From assembly GCF_001457025.1 (NCBI RefSeq), contig NZ_KQ758604.1, positions 62,001 to 126,000 of the forward strand: a stretch of DNA of 64,000 bases, in the 5' to 3' direction. This DNA comes from Pseudarthrobacter enclensis (GTDB lineage Bacteria > Actinomycetota > Actinomycetes > Actinomycetales > Micrococcaceae). Below the pieces are notes generated by a model that searched no databases, had not been told where the DNA came from, and saw nothing but the letters and a program-made list of their open reading frames with translations. Made by a program: the position numbers and the translations under genes. Positions 17,860 through 25,913 of this stretch are shown in pieces; position 1 is the first letter of the stretch, and each line of letters begins with the position of its first letter.

Positions 17860-18734
17860 GGGGAACGGCGGCCGCGGGTGAGGACCGCCGTCGCCACCCC
17901 GGCCAGGAGCAGGACGCCGCCGCTGATTTCCGCCGGCGTGGGGACCTCGCCCAGGACGAACCACGCGGTTGCCATGCCCACCACCGGCACCAGCAGGGTG
18001 AAGGGGACAACTGCCGACGACGGGTGGCTGGCCAGGAGCCGGTTCCAGATCCCGTATCCCACCAGTGAGGCGAATACAGCCGTGTAGAGCGCACTGAGGA
18101 CAGTGGGAGCCTGCAGGTGCGCCAGCGTGCCCGCCACCGCGCCCGGGCCGTCCACCACCAGTGACAGTCCGGCCAGCGGCAACGGGACAACAGCGCCGGA
18201 CCAGACCACCAGGCCCAGCCCCGAGGCCGCCTTCGCCTTCCGGGCAATAACGTTCCCGGCGGCCCAGGACAGTGCGGCCGCGAGGACGATGAGGAAGGGC
18301 AGCAGGGGTGCCACGGCGCTGCGGCCCACGGCAACGACGGCCAGCCCCGCTGCACCCAGGAACACCCCGGCAAGTTGGCGGGGTCCGGGCCGTTCACCAA
18401 GGAAGACGGCAGCCAACAGGATCGTGAGGAGCACCTGCGCCTGCAGGACCAGGGAGGCAAGCCCGGCAGGCATGCCCACCGCCATGGCGAGGTAGAGCAG
18501 CCCGAACTGCCCGGCGCTCATGAACAGGCCGACGCCGATGATCGCCTTCCAGCTGACATCGGGCTTGCGGACGAAGAAGATCCAGGGAACCACCACCAGG
18601 ACAAAGCGCAGGGCGACGAACAGCAGCGGGGGGACGTCCTGGCCGGGCGGGTGCAGGCCGATGTCGATGGCCACGAAGTTCAGGCCCCACAGGATGGCGA
18701 CCAGGACGGCGAGGAGGGAGTTGCGCGGGTTCAC
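17733..18734 (-). CDS. EamA/DMT family transporter
   Basis: About 333 residues and ten membrane helices in two EamA repeats (first AVLVAILWGLNFVAIDIGL, second LPFLIVLAAALSWAAGNVIARK), as in drug/metabolite exporters such as RhtA and YdcZ relatives. The helical core ends near residue 280; the last ~45 residues (after AGVATAVLTRGR) are low-complexity and antisense to the neighbouring gene's tail. Start is uncertain: GTG 18734 puts the first helix at the usual place, while GTG 18767 would add 11 residues; neither has a clear ribosome site. A LysR gene is transcribed divergently 70 bp away and may control it. Substrate unknown. Confidence 0.85.
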   Translation of the reverse strand: MNPRNSLLAVLVAILWGLNFVAIDIGLHPPGQDVPPLLFVALRFVLVVVPWIFFVRKPDVSWKAIIGVGLFMSAGQFGLLYLAMAVGMPAGLASLVLQAQVLLTILLAAVFLGERPGPRQLAGVFLGAAGLAVVAVGRSAVAPLLPFLIVLAAALSWAAGNVIARKAKAASGLGLVVWSGAVVPLPLAGLSLVVDGPGAVAGTLAHLQAPTVLSALYTAVFASLVGYGIWNRLLASHPSSAVVPFTLLVPVVGMATAWFVLGEVPTPAEISGGVLLLAGVATAVLTRGRRSPQRRGADPLPDLGAGRRAGAAGDGGRLAAGGSTPGARVPEAL

Positions 18735-18794
18735 CCCATCAGCGTGGCAGAACGTCCAATGAAGCACCAGCGCTTATTTGCATCCCTAATCGTG

Positions 18795-18800
18795 TACCTT
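18795..18800 (+). promoter_or_regulatory. -10 box TACCTT, leaderless start of the LysR gene
   Basis: TACCTT ends 6 nt before ATG 18807, with no ribosome site. Confidence 0.4.
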
Positions 18801-18806
18801 TGCTTC

Positions 18807-19721
18807 ATGATTGATATCGGGTCGCTCCGCGCCCTGGCCGCGATCGAACAGCACAGGTCCGTCATTGCAGCCTCCGAGGCCATGGGCTTCAGCCCCTCGG
18901 CCGTCTCCCAGCAGGTCAAGAAGCTGGAGAAGGAAGCGGGCTTCGCCGTGCTGGAACGCCGGGGACGGGGCGTGCTGCTCACCGAACGCGGCGTGGCGCT
19001 GGCGGCCTATGGGCGGCGCATCCTTGCCGAACTCGAAGAACTGCAGTCAACCCTGCTCGCAGATCCGGCCAGGCCCAGCGGGCCACTGCGGGTGGTGGCA
19101 TTCTCCACCGCATGCCGCGGGCTGGTGGGGCCGCTGCTGGGCAAGCTGGCCAAGGCCGGCAGCGACCTGGACGTCAGCGTCCTTGCCGAAGACCCACGCG
19201 AGGCCGTGGCCCGCGTGGCGAACGGCGAAGCGGACCTGGGTCTGGTGCACAACTGGAATTCCGTGCCGCTGGTAATTCCCGAGCACCTGTCGCTGGAGTG
19301 GCTGTGTGAGGACATCGCCGACGTCCTGGTGCACAGCAGCCATCCGCTGGCGGGGCGCCCGGGAGTCACACCGGCGGACCTGGTGGATGAGCAGTGGATC
19401 AGCACCCCGCACGGAGCCATCTGCAACGAAGCCCTGCTGAGGATCTTCGCCGATCTTGGCCGGGTTCCCGACATCAAGGTCTACGACCCCGATTTCGCTA
19501 CCCACATCGCCCTGGTGGAGCAGGCCGCCGTGGTGGCCCTGGTTCCGCGGCTGGGCCGCCCCGCGTTACCCGGGGACGTCGTGGCGGTGCCCGTCACCGA
19601 CCCCGTCCAGGCGCGTCAGGTGGGCATCGTCCACCGCAGGACCATGACGGCCAGCCCCGGCATCCGGTACGCGTCGGAGCTGCTGCGGGAGCTCGCTGCT
19701 AGTGGGGCCGGGGAACCTTGA
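18807..19721 (+). CDS. LysR family transcriptional regulator
   Basis: 304 residues. The N-terminal winged helix carries LRALAAIEQHRSVIAASEAM followed by SPSAVSQQVKKLEKEAGF, the diagnostic LysR recognition helix. The C-terminal two-lobed periplasmic-binding-like domain starts near residue 90 (GPLRVVAFSTACRGLVGPLL). It is divergent from the EamA transporter, the classic arrangement for a regulator and its target. The 3' end overlaps the convergent phosphatase gene by 23 bp. Inducer unknown. Confidence 0.9.
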   Translation: MIDIGSLRALAAIEQHRSVIAASEAMGFSPSAVSQQVKKLEKEAGFAVLERRGRGVLLTERGVALAAYGRRILAELEELQSTLLADPARPSGPLRVVAFSTACRGLVGPLLGKLAKAGSDLDVSVLAEDPREAVARVANGEADLGLVHNWNSVPLVIPEHLSLEWLCEDIADVLVHSSHPLAGRPGVTPADLVDEQWISTPHGAICNEALLRIFADLGRVPDIKVYDPDFATHIALVEQAAVVALVPRLGRPALPGDVVAVPVTDPVQARQVGIVHRRTMTASPGIRYASELLRELAASGAGEP

Positions 19722-20226
19722 ACCTGGTGATCCGGGCGTCCTGACCGTCGAGCTCGGCCCAGGTTTTCTCCGTCTCCAGGACCGTCAGGGCGCTGGTGGG
19801 ATAGCGGGTGGCGGCATCCATATAGGCGTCGTGGTCCGAGTCGCGGGAGGCCAGGTGCATCGCCAGGTCCTGGACGCCCGGCAGGTGCGAGATCAGCATC
19901 AGCGTGGTCACGGTGTCTGGAACGTGGTTGACCACGGAAAGCATGCGCAGGGCCGAGGCGGCGTACAGCCCATCTTCCAGCTTGGGGGTCGGCGCCTTGT
20001 CGCCGAGTTCCGAACAGACCCAGGTGCACGTCTGCCGGGTGCGCAGGGCACTGGAGCAGAGGATGAAGTCCGGGATGATGTTGTGCTTGAGCAACCAGCG
20101 GCCTGCGAGGGGCGCTTCGCGGTGTCCGCGCTCCTCCAGGGGCCGCTCATGGTCCGCCACGCCTCCGGGCCAATCCGCCTTGGCGTGCCGCATGATCACA
20201 AGCCGGTGAAGGTGGTGCTCACTCAT
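19699..20226 (-). CDS. Histidine phosphatase family protein, SixA-like
   Basis: 175-residue phosphatase of the branch-1 histidine acid phosphatase fold. The catalytic RHAK of RLVIMRHAKADWP replaces the usual RHG and is typical of SixA-type phosphohistidine phosphatases. The second catalytic His is in LMLISHLPGVQDLA, and CSSALRTRQT supplies the conserved Arg. ATG 20226 has a TAGGCT box 6 nt upstream, suggesting a leaderless message. Natural substrate unknown; phosphohistidine or a small phosphate ester are options. Confidence 0.87.
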   Translation of the reverse strand: MSEHHLHRLVIMRHAKADWPGGVADHERPLEERGHREAPLAGRWLLKHNIIPDFILCSSALRTRQTCTWVCSELGDKAPTPKLEDGLYAASALRMLSVVNHVPDTVTTLMLISHLPGVQDLAMHLASRDSDHDAYMDAATRYPTSALTVLETEKTWAELDGQDARITRFKVPRPH

Positions 20227-20232
20227 ACCCCA

Positions 20233-20238
20233 AGCCTA
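20233..20238 (-). promoter_or_regulatory. -10 box TAGGCT, leaderless start of the SixA-like gene
   Basis: On the minus strand TAGGCT is followed by exactly 6 nt and then the ATG. Confidence 0.5.
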
Positions 20239-20286
20239 TCCAAACGACTTAGCCGCTGAGGTCAATGCTTGGCTGGGCAAAACACG

Positions 20287-20429
20287 ACCGCAAGAAGGCG
20301 GCACATCCCGAAAGCGCCGTTGTTACAGGGCCCACGCCGCCCAGGTTCCCTGGCCGAGCTTGCGAGGCGAGGGAGGCGGTGGGGAGGAACGAGCGCAGGC
20401 GCAGAGGGATCGTGCCGCCTTCTTGCGGT
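20287..20429. repeat. 143-bp long imperfect inverted-repeat element
   Basis: Terminal arms ACCGCAAGAAGGCGGCAC (20287-20304) and its exact reverse complement (20412-20429) bound the element. After a single-base bulge the arms resume pairing (ATCCC, GCGCC) and again near the centre (CCCAC and CCGCC with GGCGG and TGGGG). The whole could fold into one long hairpin. It fills the gap after the winged-helix gene. No ORF or clear target duplication was seen; it may be a MITE-like repeat or a structured RNA. Confidence 0.6.
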
Positions 20430-20440
20430 GATGAGAGTTT

Positions 20441-21307
20441 CTAGATTGAGTATTCCGGAGCGGCCCAGACGACAACCTCGGGGTGCTCGTAGAAGCGGTA
20501 GCCCTGGCCGCGGACCGTGCGGACAGTGTTGGCCAGCCGGCCCAGCTTGGAGCGGAGGCGGCGGATGTGCACATCGATGGTGCGCTCGTTGGGGACTTCC
20601 TCAGCGTTGCGCCACAGGCCCTCGAGCAGCTCGTCGCGGCCCACGGTACGGGTGCCGTTCTCCACCAGGTAGTTCAGGAGCTCGAACTCCTTGAAGGTGA
20701 GGTTGAGGGATTCGCCGTCGAGGTGCACCTCGCGCCGGGCGAGGTCGATCAGGACGCCGGAGGGGCGGGGTTCCTGCGGCTGCTGGGGCCGCGGAGCCTC
20801 GGTGCGCTGCCGGGCATTGACGGTGGGGTCGCCGAACGTGGAACGGACGACGTCGAGCGCGGAACCGGGGGTGCCGGCCGGCGCCACGGCAACCGCGGCG
20901 TAGCTTTCGGCGCCGGTGACCAGGGACTGCGCGTAGGCACGGATCTCCTGGGCCAGCTTGGCGATGGAGGTACCTGCCGCGGCAGCGGTTTCCTCATCGA
21001 TGCCCATGTAGAGCACGAATCCACGGGCGACGTTCTCGTTGGGGACGGGGCGGACGGTGTTGGGCCCAGCCACGACGGGCGTGGGTGCCGTGACCGGCGC
21101 TGGCGCCTCGGAAGGCTGGACGGCGCGGAGCTGGCCGTACGAGTTGGGGTTGTAGCCCTGCGGAGCGTAGCCCTGGGCCGGGAAGCTGCTTCCGGAGGAC
21201 GGGGCAAGCGCCGGGCGGGGTCCGAAGCCCGGGCGTAGGCCGGACGGCTGGCCTGCCTTGGCGGCGTTACGGACGGAGATGTGGACGTATCCGGATGCAA
21301 CTGACAT
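20441..21307 (-). CDS. Winged-helix (OmpR/PhoB-type) regulator lacking a receiver domain
   Basis: 288 residues. The last ~100 form an OmpR/PhoB DNA-binding domain: EVHLDGESLNLTFKEFELLN, then GRDELLEGLWRNAEEVPNERTIDVHIRRLRSKLG and RTVRGQGYRFYEHPE. The N-terminal ~180 residues contain a Pro/Gln/Tyr-rich stretch and a small domain (GFVLYMGIDEETAAAAGTSI) without the Asp/Lys signature of a receiver, so it is not a classical response regulator. ATG 21307 has GAGG about 9 bp upstream. The promoter appears to lie ~235 bp upstream. Relatives are common in Arthrobacter; regulon unknown. Confidence 0.85.
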   Translation of the reverse strand: MSVASGYVHISVRNAAKAGQPSGLRPGFGPRPALAPSSGSSFPAQGYAPQGYNPNSYGQLRAVQPSEAPAPVTAPTPVVAGPNTVRPVPNENVARGFVLYMGIDEETAAAAGTSIAKLAQEIRAYAQSLVTGAESYAAVAVAPAGTPGSALDVVRSTFGDPTVNARQRTEAPRPQQPQEPRPSGVLIDLARREVHLDGESLNLTFKEFELLNYLVENGTRTVGRDELLEGLWRNAEEVPNERTIDVHIRRLRSKLGRLANTVRTVRGQGYRFYEHPEVVVWAAPEYSI

Positions 21308-21877
21308 GGAATGCTTACCTCAATGTGAATGGCCGCTGGCGCGGCTCGAATGCTGGGTTTCCCCGCACTGCGAACTGGGGAGGGGCGCCCGACGCTGGGC
21401 TGGGGGCGAATGCCTAAGAACTTCGATGGGGTGGTGGAAGGTCAGGCGTGCATTCGACAACAGCGCATGTCGGCAGCAGCGGATGTGCTGGGCCAATATT
21501 CTGCGGCTGCAGGTGCTGTTGAGTTCTTGTTCACATTGGAAGTGTGCAGCGTAACAATGCCAACTTGCAAGTAACAATGGACCAGATAGTCCGCATCGTG
21601 AGACGAATCCGCAAAATGTGCGACAGATCACGATTTCAGCGAAGCCAAATAATAACGTTCGTTATCCGGATTAAAGCCTTGCCGAGGGTCGATCAGCGAA
21701 CTTTGTTCGGTAAAACACCCTTCCATCGAATCGCTCTGAATTTCATGCGTTTGACGTTGAATCGCCTTGTATGGGCAAGCCTCTTGTCCAGCCCCGGGCC
21801 GCGCCCTAGCTGTTTTTGGCCCCGGGCATCCGGGTGCGGACTCTCACCCTGCCCGCCCGGACAACCACGCTTCACGG
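21308..21877. other. 570-bp non-coding region upstream of the winged-helix gene
   Basis: No convincing gene. On the minus strand TTGTTA (21577-21572), 18 bp, TACGCT (21553-21548) form a promoter for the winged-helix gene, leaving a leader of about 235 nt. Direct repeats GTAACAATG at 21551-21559 and 21571-21579, 20 bp apart, overlap this promoter and resemble sites of OmpR-type regulators. ATAACG-TT-CGTTAT (21652-21665) is a separate inverted repeat. The part from 21545 to 21780 is noticeably less GC-rich than its surroundings. Confidence 0.6.
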
Positions 21878-22945
21878 TCAGTTGGTGGTGGTGCCTGACC
21901 CTTGTGCTCCGGAGGAACTGGTGGCCGGGAGCAGGATCGACTGGGCCGTCCAGGTGTCCGATTCCTTGAGGGCCGTGACCCGGACAGTCGCCCCGGAGGT
22001 GACGGCGGACAGGCCCAGGCTCGTGCCGGTGCTTCCGGCGCCCCGCTGCCGCATTTCTTGCGATACCTGGACGTCTGATGTCACGGCGTAGGTCCTGCTG
22101 AAGCCGTCATCACTTTTCACCGTCAAGGAATCGGACGAGACGCTGGTGACGGTGCCCGTCTGCGATGCCATGGTCACGTAGGACGAGTCCTGCAGGACCA
22201 CGTACTCGGAATGGATGGCGGTGTTCAGGCCGCCCATGCCCATTCCCAGCCCTCCCGGTCCGGCCATGCTGCCGCCGTCCATGCCGCCGGTGGAGCCGTC
22301 GGGAGCGGCCATGCCGGGCTGGTCGCCCGGCACGAGTTGCCCGCCGGCCCCGGCCTGCCCGTCAGTTCCTCCCACTCCCGGCGTGTTGTCCGCAGCAACC
22401 GCCTGGCTGTGGCCGGCCGCGTAGGCACCGGCGCCTGCGGCCGCCGCCACCGCCACTGCAACCCCGCCGATGATGAGGCCCCTCCGGGCCGGCCGGCCCC
22501 TGCCCTCAGCTCCGCCGGACGGTCCCTCCTGCGCAGGCGCCCAGGTCGTACCCCACACCGGTGCCGGGCTGCCTGCCCGGGGAGGCTCCGCCGTCGTACC
22601 CCACTCTGACGCCGGGCTGCCTGCCCGGGGAGGCTCCGCCGTCGTACCCCACTCTGACGCCGGGCTGCCTGCCCGGGGAGGCTCCGCCGTCGTACCCCAA
22701 CCGCTTCCAGGGGCGGAGCCGGCGCCTCGCCGGTCCTCCGGCGCAGTACCCTCCGTGATGCCCGGGGTTTCCCATCCGGACGGTCCATGGCCAGTGCCGC
22801 GTCCGGCGGGAAAGACCTCCCATTGGTTTGCCGCGCTGCCATGGCCCTCCGTTGCGCCGGGCCTGCCCGCCGCATCAGGCGCCGGCTGCGGCTCCCCGTT
22901 CTGTTCTGCCGGTTGCGGGACGGCCCGGTTGTTCTGCTGGTCCAT
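21878..22945 (-). CDS. Single-pass membrane protein with DUF5666-like C-terminal domain and internal repeats
   Basis: 355 residues. The cytoplasmic N-terminal ~150 are hydrophilic and low-complexity, including three to four copies of a 16-residue unit built on WGTTAEPPRAGSPASE. One membrane helix follows (GLIIGGVAVAVAAAAGAGAY), then a Gly/Met-rich linker and a C-terminal beta domain (TGTVTSVSSDSLTVKSDDGF) resembling DUF5666, expected outside the cell. A GGAG ribosome site precedes ATG 22945. It is divergent from the two-component system at 23208, which may regulate it. Function unknown. Confidence 0.75.
   Translation of the reverse strand: MDQQNNRAVPQPAEQNGEPQPAPDAAGRPGATEGHGSAANQWEVFPAGRGTGHGPSGWETPGITEGTAPEDRRGAGSAPGSGWGTTAEPPRAGSPASEWGTTAEPPRAGSPASEWGTTAEPPRAGSPAPVWGTTWAPAQEGPSGGAEGRGRPARRGLIIGGVAVAVAAAAGAGAYAAGHSQAVAADNTPGVGGTDGQAGAGGQLVPGDQPGMAAPDGSTGGMDGGSMAGPGGLGMGMGGLNTAIHSEYVVLQDSSYVTMASQTGTVTSVSSDSLTVKSDDGFSRTYAVTSDVQVSQEMRQRGAGSTGTSLGLSAVTSGATVRVTALKESDTWTAQSILLPATSSSGAQGSGTTTN
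22563..22700. repeat. In-frame 48-bp tandem repeat
   Basis: Three nearly identical units begin at 22563, 22611 and 22659, exactly 48 bp apart, and encode the 16-residue repeat of the membrane protein. A diverged fourth copy flanks them. High identity suggests recent expansion or gene-conversion-prone DNA. Confidence 0.9.
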
Positions 22946-23147
22946 GATGTGCTCCTCGGAACAGGAACCTGCCGGCTCCCTCTGCTGTTGTGCCCTCAGC
23001 GTCGGCTGGATTCCTGTGCGGGGGCTGTGCTGCGGGGCAATCTTGCCTGTGACGGACCATCCGACGCCGGGACGCCGCCCTTTGTCGGCTGCACGCGCGT
23101 GCGCAGGTTTACGGGACGCGGCACATTCAGGTGGCTAGGCTTGGGCT

Positions 23148-23164
23148 CACAGCTGGAACACAGC
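23148..23164 (+). promoter_or_regulatory. Candidate response-regulator binding site
   Basis: CACAGC at 23148-23153 and 23159-23164 are direct repeats with 11-bp periodicity, the typical layout for tandem OmpR/PhoB-type sites, located 44 bp before the response-regulator gene. Confidence 0.4.
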
Positions 23165-23207
23165 ATCCGCAAAGCATTGGCTAACTGACAGATTGGAGAG
23201 TTGTGCC

Positions 23208-23948
23208 ATGGCATCCCCGCACTCCATGACCAACAACCTTCCCCAGCTCACCCATCCGGACGGTTCTCCCATCCGCGCCCTGGTGGTTGACGACGAGCCA
23301 AGCCTGTCAGAGCTCATGAGCATGGGCCTCCGCATGGCGGGATGGTCCGTGGCCGTCGCCGCGGATGGACCCGCTGCCGTCAAGCTGGCCAAGGACTTCC
23401 ACCCGGACGTCCTGGTCCTCGATGTCATGCTGCCCGGGTTCGACGGCGTGGAGCTGCTGGGACGGATCCGTGCCTTTGCCCCCGAGGTGCCTGCGCTTTT
23501 CCTCACGGCCAAGGACGACGTCCAGGACCGCATCGTGGGACTGGCCGCCGGCGGCGACGACTACGTCACCAAGCCCTTCAGCATGGAGGAAGTCCTGTTG
23601 CGGCTGCACCGCCTGGTCCAGCGGTCGGGCGTCGCCGCCATGGATACCGCCGAACTGGTGGTGGGCGACCTGACCCTCAACGTCGATACCCGCGAAGTGA
23701 CCCGCGGCGGCGAAGACATCCAGCTGACCGCGACGCAGTTCGAGTTGCTGCGCTACCTGATGGAGAACCCCAAGCGGGTGATCAGCAAGGCCCAGATCCT
23801 GGACCGGGTGTGGGACTACGACTTCGGCGGCCAAGCCAACATTGTGGAACTCTATATCTCGTACCTGCGCAAGAAGATCGACGCCAACCATCCGCCCATG
23901 ATCCACACCGTGCGGGGCGCAGGCTACGTCATCAAGCCTGCGGATTAG
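23208..23948 (+). CDS. OmpR-family two-component response regulator
   Basis: 246 residues. The receiver domain has acidic pocket VVDDEP, phosphoacceptor Asp in VLVLDVMLPGFDG, Thr of LFLTAKDD and Lys of YVTKPFS. The OmpR/PhoB winged helix follows (LTATQFELLRYLMENPKRVIS, then YISYLRKKI and VRGAGYVIKP). ATG 23208 has GGAGAG 7 bp upstream. The cognate histidine kinase starts 12 bp after the stop. Architecture resembles TcrA/TcrX or PrrA-type regulators; the signal is unknown. Targets may include its own promoter and the divergent DUF5666-like gene. Confidence 0.94.
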   Translation: MASPHSMTNNLPQLTHPDGSPIRALVVDDEPSLSELMSMGLRMAGWSVAVAADGPAAVKLAKDFHPDVLVLDVMLPGFDGVELLGRIRAFAPEVPALFLTAKDDVQDRIVGLAAGGDDYVTKPFSMEEVLLRLHRLVQRSGVAAMDTAELVVGDLTLNVDTREVTRGGEDIQLTATQFELLRYLMENPKRVISKAQILDRVWDYDFGGQANIVELYISYLRKKIDANHPPMIHTVRGAGYVIKPAD

Positions 23949-23960
23949 CCAGGGAACCGC

Positions 23961-25436
23961 ATGTCTTCACTGTCCGGTGCTTCCCGGCCCACTGGCCGGT
24001 CCTTGTTCAAGCCCGCCACCTGGCATCTGCGGACCCGCCTGATCCTGCTCTCCATGGCCCTGCTGGTGGCAATTTCCGGAGCCATTGGCGTGGTCAGCTA
24101 CGCCACGATGGACGTGGTCCTCACCAACCAGCTCGACGCGCAGCTGACGCAGGCCTCCCGCGGCCGTCCACCCGAGGGCAATCCCTCCGGACGTCCCGAC
24201 CCGCTGGACGCACGGGGACAAAGTGTCGGCACGCTCAACGCGAGGGTGGTGAACGGGCAGATCAGCCGCGAGGCCGGCTTCCTGTCCTCCGACGCCACCC
24301 GCACCGCCCTGACCTCAAGCGACGTCGCCACCCTGCAGGACCTCCCGCACGACGGCCAACCGGTGGACCGCGCGCTGTCCAACGGTGAATACCGGCTGCT
24401 GGCCACCGAGACCCCCTACGGCGATGTGGTGATCACCGGCCTGCCGCTGGCCACGAAGCACAGCACCGAGGTCTCACTGGTGTTGACCATGATGCTGGTG
24501 TCACTGGGGGGCCTGGTGGTCATCGGCCTTGCAGGTACGGCCCTGATCCGGCGGACCATGCGGCCGCTCGAACAGCTGTCCGACGTCGCCACCAGGGTGT
24601 CGCAGCTGCCCCTCGACGCAGGCGAAGTTGCCCTGGCCGTCCGTGTCCCGGCCACCGCTGCACACCCCGGCACCGAAGTGGGCAGCGTGGGCCACGCGCT
24701 TAACCTGATGCTGGACAACGTCTCCCGCGCCCTCGAAGCCCGGCAGAGAAGCGAGACGAAGGTCCGCCAGTTCGTCGCCGACGCCTCGCACGAGCTCCGT
24801 ACGCCCCTGACGGCCATCCGTGGCTACACGGAGTTGCTGCGCATGACCGAGGACTTTTCCGAGGACGGCCGCAAATCGCTGGCGCGTGTCCAGAGCCAGT
24901 CACTGCGGATGACTGCGCTGGTGGAGGACCTGCTGCTGCTGGCCCGGCTGGACGAGGGCAAGGCCATGGAGACCACCGACGTGGACCTGACGCAACTGGT
25001 GGTGGAAACCGTCAGTGACGAAAAGATCATGGCACCGGACCACACCTGGCAGCTGCGGCTGCCGGACGAGCCCATTACCGTGCGCGGCGACGCCACCCAG
25101 CTTCACCAGGTCCTGGCCAACCTGCTCTCCAACGCCCGCAAGCACACGCCGGCGGGAACCACAGTTTCCACCGGGGTGATGCGGTCCGCGGACGACAGCG
25201 TGGTGGTGACCGTAACGGACGACGGCCCGGGCATCCCTGCCGGATTCCAGGACCGGATCTTCTCCCGCTTCACCCGGGCGGACGCCTCCCGGTCGGGGCA
25301 GGAGGGTTCCTCAGGCCTGGGCCTTTCCATTGTTGAGTCCATCGTGGAAGCACACGGCGGCAGCGTCGAGTTGAACTCCCGTCCGGGCAGGACCGAGTTC
25401 GCCGTCCGCCTTCCCTCGGCCACGGCCCGTGCCTGA
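23961..25436 (+). CDS. Two-component sensor histidine kinase
   Basis: 491 residues. Two membrane helices (RLILLSMALLVAISGAIGVV and VLTMMLVSLGGLVVIGLAGT) flank an extracellular sensor of about 130 residues. HAMP follows, then the dimerisation/phosphoacceptor helix FVADASHELRTPLTAIRGY (His), and the ATPase with N box NLLSNARKHTPAG, G1 DDGPGIP, F box FSRFTRAD and G2 SGLGLSIV. It forms an operon with the preceding response regulator. Overall it is close to the TcrY/PhoR-like actinobacterial kinases. Ligand unknown. Confidence 0.94.
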   Translation: MSSLSGASRPTGRSLFKPATWHLRTRLILLSMALLVAISGAIGVVSYATMDVVLTNQLDAQLTQASRGRPPEGNPSGRPDPLDARGQSVGTLNARVVNGQISREAGFLSSDATRTALTSSDVATLQDLPHDGQPVDRALSNGEYRLLATETPYGDVVITGLPLATKHSTEVSLVLTMMLVSLGGLVVIGLAGTALIRRTMRPLEQLSDVATRVSQLPLDAGEVALAVRVPATAAHPGTEVGSVGHALNLMLDNVSRALEARQRSETKVRQFVADASHELRTPLTAIRGYTELLRMTEDFSEDGRKSLARVQSQSLRMTALVEDLLLLARLDEGKAMETTDVDLTQLVVETVSDEKIMAPDHTWQLRLPDEPITVRGDATQLHQVLANLLSNARKHTPAGTTVSTGVMRSADDSVVVTVTDDGPGIPAGFQDRIFSRFTRADASRSGQEGSSGLGLSIVESIVEAHGGSVELNSRPGRTEFAVRLPSATARA

Positions 25437-25732
25437 CGCGCCACTGCCCACCCCCTGACAGGACCACCGGTGCGGCCAGCCGCGGCCGCGTCAGCCCGCG
25501 GCCGGCTCGCGCACCTCAGGACGCAGGGCATAGTTACTGCCCGCTGAGTCACGGACGGATAACATGCTGGTCAGTAAACGTCCCTGGAACCCGATGCACC
25601 CCTACACGCTTACTGGAAAAGCGGGCAACGCGACTCGCCGACCGTTATGATGTCCGTTACCTTAATGTGACTTAAGCGCCCGGCTCCTGTACCGTCGATA
25701 TGGTGCGGTTCCCGTTCGGACCGCATATCCGG

Positions 25733-25894
25733 ATGACGCCAAGCTCTGCCACTTCCCGGATTTCGCTTGAACTGAGGCAGAGGCGGGGGACCCACGTCCC
25801 GGGCAATCCGTTTGCCCTTGGGGTTAAGCCAGCACGTGTTCGATCCGTGCGGCCGGATGCCCTCATCCGAACCCGACAGCTAACTCCGCAGGTG
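25733..25894 (+). ncRNA. c-di-AMP riboswitch (ydaO/yuaA class)
   Basis: The 5' leader of the secreted transglycosylase-like gene contains the conserved blocks of the actinobacterial ydaO aptamer in order: GACGCCAAGCTCTGCC, GAGGCAGAGGCGGGGGACCC, CTTGGGGTTAAGCC, CATCCGAACCCGACAGC and TAACTCCGCAGG. In actinobacteria this class precedes genes for cell-wall hydrolases and turns them off when c-di-AMP is high. The 296 bp from the kinase stop to the aptamer hold no gene; they presumably carry the promoter. Confidence 0.9.
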
Positions 25895-25913
25895 TGTGAG
25901 AGGCGAATCAAAC

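Noticed and set aside
22563-22700. CRISPR-like array
   Set aside because: The 48-bp units are contiguous without spacers, in frame, and encode a peptide repeat inside a coding gene.
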